DNA of 19,320 bases from Armatimonadetes bacterium UBA5352. Its GTDB lineage: Bacteria > Armatimonadota > Zipacnadia > Zipacnadales > UBA5352. Below are positions 15,623 through 19,320 of the stretch, piece by piece (the first letter of the stretch is position 1; each line of letters starts with the position of its first letter). Under the pieces are notes generated by a model. It did not search any database and was not told the DNA's origin. It saw only the letters and a list, made by a program, of their open reading frames with translations. The DNA lies in assembly GCA_002411015.1 (NCBI GenBank), contig DHPY01000021.1, forward strand, positions 1-19,320, read 5' to 3'. Both the position numbers and the translations under genes were made by a program.

Positions 15623-17695
15623 ATGCGAATTCGTTTTGCACTTGTGGCTGTCATCGGAGGCCTGATCGCGATGACACAGGCAGCGCAGGCCTACGACCCG
15701 GAGTGGCGCAGCACACCGCCGGTAACCTACGTGCTCGACTATGGCCAGGGGCACATCAGCAACCCCGACTACATCGCGTCGGTGGCGGGGTCGCCGCCAA
15801 CGATCCTGCACCTCGGCAAGGACCTCGTCATGTCGCACAACTGGGGGCCGATCCAGGGCGTAGGTGGCGAGAACGTGGCGGGCGGCCGCGGGGACGCCAT
15901 CCGCCGGCTCTCCCCCGCCGAGACCTGGGAGCGCTACCACGCGCTCGAAGAGATGGTGGATAACCTCCACGCGGCCGGCGTGAAGTACGTCATGCCCTAC
16001 ATCTGCTCCGTCACCGTCGGTGGCCATCACGTGCGCCGCACCGGGTTCTGGGAGTTCTACGATCACTGGGACGAGTACCTCGAGTTCGGCCTGCCGCCAC
16101 GCCCGGAGCTTGACCCGGCCGACTGGGTGCAGCGCCTCCCTGACGGCACCATGAAGCCCACCTACGGCAGCAAGCCCGATGTGGACGAGTTCTACCCGGG
16201 CTACGAGCCGAACCTGCGCTACGCGATGTGCGTGAACAATCCAGGCTGGCGCACATGGCTCGATGCGGTGGTGCGGCTGGTCGCCGAAGTCGGCTACGAT
16301 GGCGCGTTCGTGGACAACGGCTCCACGCAGCAGTGCTACTGCCGCTTCTGCGAGGAGAAGTATCAGGGCTTCCTGCGCTCGCGCTACACCGATGCGCAGA
16401 TTCGCGAGCTCTTCGATGCCGATCCCCGCGAGGCAGTCCCGCTGACGGTCCCTCCCGCCGGTGGCGAGCCGCCGACCCTCGGCTGGGTGGAGTCGCAGCG
16501 CTTCTGGCGCGAGAGCATCTACGATCATCAGCAGGCGATCAAGCGCGCTGGCGAGGAGGTCAACGATCGCTTCATCCTCTTCCCCAACGGCGGCCACAAC
16601 CGCCCGGAGACGGTGAAGCAGTCCTATCGCGACACGGATTATGTCATGTATGAGCTATCCGCCGGCGACTACGGGACGAACCCCGGCCTCGTGCGCGCGC
16701 AGATCGTTGACGACATCTTCATGAACGTCCGCAACAACAACATCTGGGAGTACAAGTACACCCAGGCCACCCGCGAGGGCGTCTCGGCGCTGATCCTCAC
16801 TCGAGGCGGCTACCCCTCGGAGAAGCCCGCCTGGGTGCTCAATGACTACACCGCCGCGCTGGGAAATGCCGAGGCGGCCGCGTTCGGCAGCGGATCGGGT
16901 TTCCTCCTGCGCCCCCGGTGGGATATGTACGAGGGCGTGCTGAACACCTACCGCCGGTTCTTTGAGGAGAACGCCGGCCTCTACACTGGCCTCGTGCCCT
17001 ATGCGCAGGTCGGCCTCGCGGCGTTCGGCGAGCAGACCTTCTACAGCAACAGGGCCCATACGGCGGCTGTCGAGCAACTCGTTGATGAGCTCACCGCTCA
17101 GCACGTGCTCTTTGACCTGCTCACCGAGGAAGCGTTCACGCCGGAGAACCTCGCGCGCTTCGATACCGTGATCCTCCCGAACGTGGACTACGTCACTCCT
17201 TGGCAGCTCGCGGCGCTGGCGGCATATGCGGATGCAGGCGGCCGCGTGATCGTCATCGGCGGCCTCCCTGAGCAGGACATGCAACTTCGACCGCTCGATG
17301 CCCCGGGCCTCGGCACCGGATGCGTTGAGCTCGACACCATCCCCCTCGGCCAGCTCATGGCACTGCTGCGGGGCGATGGCCGAGAGCTTGATGTCGCCGC
17401 CGGCGCCGGAGAGGGAGTGCGCCTGAACTCGTTCATCGCGCCTGACGAATCGCGCATCACGCTGCATGTGCTCAACTACGATGCTCCGCTTGGCTCGGAG
17501 CCACCGGAACTCGTCGCGAAGGAGAACCTGGCGCTGAGCGTGCCGCTCCCGGATGGGGCGGCGGTCACGGCGGTGGTGGCCTACTCGCCGGACTGGCCGA
17601 CGCAAGATCTGCCGTATCAGGTGGCCGACGGGCGGCTGCAGGTCACGCTGCCCGCGCTGCGCATCTACTCGGTGCTGCAGATCGGCCTCCAGTAG
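15623..17695 (+). CDS. Secreted GH42-like glycoside hydrolase (TIM barrel plus trimerisation-like domain)
   Basis: The 690-residue product has a signal peptide (MRIRFALVAVIGGLIAMTQA, cleavage near AQA-YDP at residue 23). The N-terminal 430 or so residues look like a (beta/alpha)8 barrel. A strand GYDGAFVDNGS (224-234), with D226 and D231, is followed by CYCRFC (238-243), a Cys-rich loop that I associate with uncharacterised glycosidases of planctomycete- and armatimonadete-type genomes. FPNGGHNRPE marks a later barrel strand. Residues about 496-550 (LFDLLTEEAFTPENLARFDT and AAYADAGGRVIVIGG) resemble the class I GATase-like beta-galactosidase trimerisation domain, and a beta-sandwich ends the protein. 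The substrate is unknown and the catalytic acid/base pair is not assigned. SD AAAGGAG lies 8 nt before ATG 15623. It probably forms an operon with mdh and the downstream transporter. Confidence 0.72.
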   Translation: MRIRFALVAVIGGLIAMTQAAQAYDPEWRSTPPVTYVLDYGQGHISNPDYIASVAGSPPTILHLGKDLVMSHNWGPIQGVGGENVAGGRGDAIRRLSPAETWERYHALEEMVDNLHAAGVKYVMPYICSVTVGGHHVRRTGFWEFYDHWDEYLEFGLPPRPELDPADWVQRLPDGTMKPTYGSKPDVDEFYPGYEPNLRYAMCVNNPGWRTWLDAVVRLVAEVGYDGAFVDNGSTQQCYCRFCEEKYQGFLRSRYTDAQIRELFDADPREAVPLTVPPAGGEPPTLGWVESQRFWRESIYDHQQAIKRAGEEVNDRFILFPNGGHNRPETVKQSYRDTDYVMYELSAGDYGTNPGLVRAQIVDDIFMNVRNNNIWEYKYTQATREGVSALILTRGGYPSEKPAWVLNDYTAALGNAEAAAFGSGSGFLLRPRWDMYEGVLNTYRRFFEENAGLYTGLVPYAQVGLAAFGEQTFYSNRAHTAAVEQLVDELTAQHVLFDLLTEEAFTPENLARFDTVILPNVDYVTPWQLAALAAYADAGGRVIVIGGLPEQDMQLRPLDAPGLGTGCVELDTIPLGQLMALLRGDGRELDVAAGAGEGVRLNSFIAPDESRITLHVLNYDAPLGSEPPELVAKENLALSVPLPDGAAVTAVVAYSPDWPTQDLPYQVADGRLQVTLPALRIYSVLQIGLQ

Positions 17696-17696
17696 C

Positions 17697-18542
17697 GTGC
17701 TCACTCTCGTCGTCGCAACGTTCTTCAATGCCGCGTTTGGCATTGTCGTCCGCGGCGCTCAGCGGCGCGACCTTGACGTGCTCACGGTCGGCTTCGTCAA
17801 CTACCTGGCGGCGGCGGCTTTCTACCTCGGGTGGAGCCGCCTCGACGGCATCAGCACGCCCGATCCGCGCACGGTGCTGATCGGCTCGATCGGCGGAGTC
17901 ATCTACGCCGGCGGCTTCCTGCTCATGCTCGGGCCGCTGCGGTGGCGAGGACTGGGGATCGTGGCGGCCCTGCTGGGGCTGTCGGTGCTGGTGCCGCTGA
18001 GCGCATCTCTGCTGGCGTGGCATGAGACGCTCCGTGGCGCCCAGATCGTCGGGGTAACGCTGGCACTGCTCGCGATCCCGCTGCTGAGCCTCGATCAGGG
18101 CGCCATGAGCGATCTCCGCATGACGAAGCTCATGGCGCTCGGGATGGCCGCCCTGTTCCTCGCCAATGGCGGCGCCTGGACCATCCAGAAGTGGTACCAT
18201 ACCACCGGTCTGGACAACGAGCGGCAGGTCTACTTCAGCTACCTCTTCGGCGTGGCGTCACTCGTGATGCTCATTGCGTGGCTCGCGAAGAGCCGCCGGA
18301 TCAACCTCGCGAGCCTCGCATGGGGGGCGCTGCTTGGAGTCTGCAACGTCACCGCGAACCTCGCGCTGCTGCTCGCCCTCGACCGCCTGCCCGGGGCGGT
18401 CGTCTTCCCGGTGATGCAGGCGGGCATCATGATCGTGGGCGCGCTCTTCGCCGCGATCGCGTGGCATGAACGCCCCGGGCGCATGGGCGCGGCGGGAATC
18501 GCCGTCGCGGCGGCGGCAGTTGCGCTGATCAACATCGTCTGA
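17697..18542 (+). CDS. EamA/DMT-family transporter
   Basis: Starting at GTG 17697 the product is 281 residues, almost wholly hydrophobic, with about ten predicted membrane segments in two halves of the drug/metabolite-transporter type: FVNYLAAAAFYLGW, GGVIYAGGFLLMLG, VALLGLSVLVPLSASLLAW-like segments, then GAVVFPVMQAGIMIVGALFA and a conserved AWHERPGRMGAAGIAVA end typical of EamA proteins. The GTG start begins 1 nt after the glycosidase stop (17693-17695), so translation is probably coupled; the frame is open further upstream, but that would overlap the glycosidase. The substrate cannot be predicted; a product of the secreted enzyme is one possibility. Confidence 0.8.
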   Translation: MLTLVVATFFNAAFGIVVRGAQRRDLDVLTVGFVNYLAAAAFYLGWSRLDGISTPDPRTVLIGSIGGVIYAGGFLLMLGPLRWRGLGIVAALLGLSVLVPLSASLLAWHETLRGAQIVGVTLALLAIPLLSLDQGAMSDLRMTKLMALGMAALFLANGGAWTIQKWYHTTGLDNERQVYFSYLFGVASLVMLIAWLAKSRRINLASLAWGALLGVCNVTANLALLLALDRLPGAVVFPVMQAGIMIVGALFAAIAWHERPGRMGAAGIAVAAAAVALINIV

Positions 18543-18546
18543 GCGG

Positions 18547-19320
18547 TCAACACGTGGTGGGAGGGTGCTCGGTCCTGGAGGCGATAAGTCCCGCCTCGAG
18601 GCGCGCTACGCCCTCCAGCGGCAGCTCCAGCTCTTTCGTGATGAACTCCACCGCCCGCGCAGGCTCGACCTTCCGCCGCGCCGCGTCCACCCGGCAATAG
18701 AGCCACCGCGCGCGCATCAGGTCCGGCAGCGCCCGCAATTCATCCGCGGTGGGAGTGATCGCGCGCCGGTAGCCGTTGAGGAACTGCTCCACCCGTTCCT
18801 CGCCGATCGCGAACGCGCCGGTCAGCGACCAGATGTCCCCGGCGATCAGCGGCTCGCGGCGCACTCCGCAGAAGAAGAGCAGCCCGTCCGCGACGTCCAC
18901 CATCCGCGGCTGACGGCTGGCCCAGTCCCAGTCGAAGACGCCGACCACCCGCCCGGCGCGGAACGTGAGGTTCGCGGGGTGGTAATCGCCCTGCACGATC
19001 GTCTGCGGCAGCGCCTGGTACAGCTCGTCAGGCAGTCGCTCGGCCAGCGCGCGCGCAAGCTCAAGCGCCTGCTCCATCACTTCGCGTTGACCGCCGCTCG
19101 CCCGATCCATCAGCGGCCAAATCCAGTCGGGCAGGTCCTTCGGGTCGTGAAAACGCGGCCACGGCTTCTCGACCGGCGGCCGGAAACCCGCCGCCGAGAG
19201 GTGCAGCCGGGCGAGCGTTGCGCCTGCCTCAGGTAGCTCGCGGGCGTCGCCCTCACGGTGCTGATCGCCCTCGATGAACTCGAAGAGCTCGTAGACCCGC
19301 TCGCCCTCTGCCAGCCATGC
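18547..19320 (-). CDS. Aminoglycoside/choline-kinase-like phosphotransferase (APH family), 5' end beyond window
   Basis: The minus-strand frame is open from the right edge (first visible codons AWLAEGERVYELFEFIEGD) to TGA at 18549-18547, giving 257 visible residues without a start. The internal ATG at 19110 is therefore not the true start. APH-type kinase motifs are present: a hinge-like VYELFEFIEG, the catalytic loop TIVQGDYHPANLTF with catalytic Asp (Gln replaces the usual His of HGD), and the metal-binding VFDWDWASRQPRMVDVAD. Members phosphorylate small molecules such as choline, homoserine, fructosamine or aminoglycosides; the substrate is not predictable here. It is convergent with the transporter gene, with only 4 nt between the stop codons. 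Confidence 0.85.
   Translation of the reverse strand, partial: AWLAEGERVYELFEFIEGDQHREGDARELPEAGATLARLHLSAAGFRPPVEKPWPRFHDPKDLPDWIWPLMDRASGGQREVMEQALELARALAERLPDELYQALPQTIVQGDYHPANLTFRAGRVVGVFDWDWASRQPRMVDVADGLLFFCGVRREPLIAGDIWSLTGAFAIGEERVEQFLNGYRRAITPTADELRALPDLMRARWLYCRVDAARRKVEPARAVEFITKELELPLEGVARLEAGLIASRTEHPPTTC

Noticed and set aside
14546..16597. A 683-codon minus-strand open frame opposite mdh and the glycosidase
   Set aside because: It is the mirror of two well-supported plus-strand genes, is rich in His, Arg, Asp and Ala as expected of antisense frames in high-G+C DNA, and has no recognisable domain.
17553..17696. Upstream extension of the transporter frame into the glycosidase gene
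   Set aside because: The extension is Arg-rich and overlaps the glycosidase C-terminus; hydrophobic transporter sequence begins at GTG 17697.

Overview
The window is a stretch of bacterial chromosome with high G+C (well above 60% by eye), densely packed, mostly plus-strand genes, Shine-Dalgarno sites of the AAAGGAG/GGAGG type, and long antisense shadow ORFs typical of such DNA. The housekeeping genes are clearly bacterial: dnaG, rpoD, a CAU-anticodon tRNA with encoded CCA, aspartate aminotransferase, isocitrate dehydrogenase and malate dehydrogenase. A secreted GH42-like glycosidase and Ig-like (Big_5) domains recall uncultivated lineages such as Armatimonadota, Planctomycetota or Chloroflexota. 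No phylogenetic marker was compared, so the taxon stays open.

Layout. Positions 1-1558 (minus strand) hold a secreted 5'-nucleotidase whose stop overlaps the start of another probably exported protein that runs off the left edge. Positions 1559-1843 are a divergent intergenic region with a terminator-like hairpin ahead of dnaG. Positions 1844-6223 hold dnaG and rpoD, the core of the classical macromolecular-synthesis cluster. The rpoD gene is exceptional: 972 nt (324 codons) of tandem bacterial Ig-like domain sequence sit in frame between sigma regions 1.2 and 2.1. Positions 6253-6485 are a self-contained tRNA unit with promoter, tRNA and terminator.

Positions 6537-11326 are an accessory-looking two-gene unit. 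The first gene is a 1322-residue protein with a divergent SIR2-like N-terminus, a STAND NTPase, a winged-helix-like section, HEAT-like repeats and a PQQ-type beta-propeller. An ATGA overlap joins it to a TPR lipoprotein. The architecture resembles SIR2-STAND anti-phage (Avs-type) proteins, but a defence role is inference.

Positions 11395-13744 hold aspC-like aminotransferase and icd. Positions 13798-14562 (minus) encode a membrane-embedded HExxH protein of M50-like type with a possibly leaderless transcript. Positions 14654-18542 hold mdh, a secreted GH42-like glycosidase and a DMT-family transporter, closely spaced. Positions 18547-19320 (minus) hold a phosphotransferase cut by the right edge.

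How the genes fit together. Aminotransferase, isocitrate dehydrogenase and malate dehydrogenase act around the oxaloacetate/2-oxoglutarate node of the TCA cycle. The glycosidase and transporter may form a small carbohydrate or metabolite module. The two items that most deserve attention are the Ig-containing primary sigma factor and the SIR2-STAND-propeller/TPR-lipoprotein pair.
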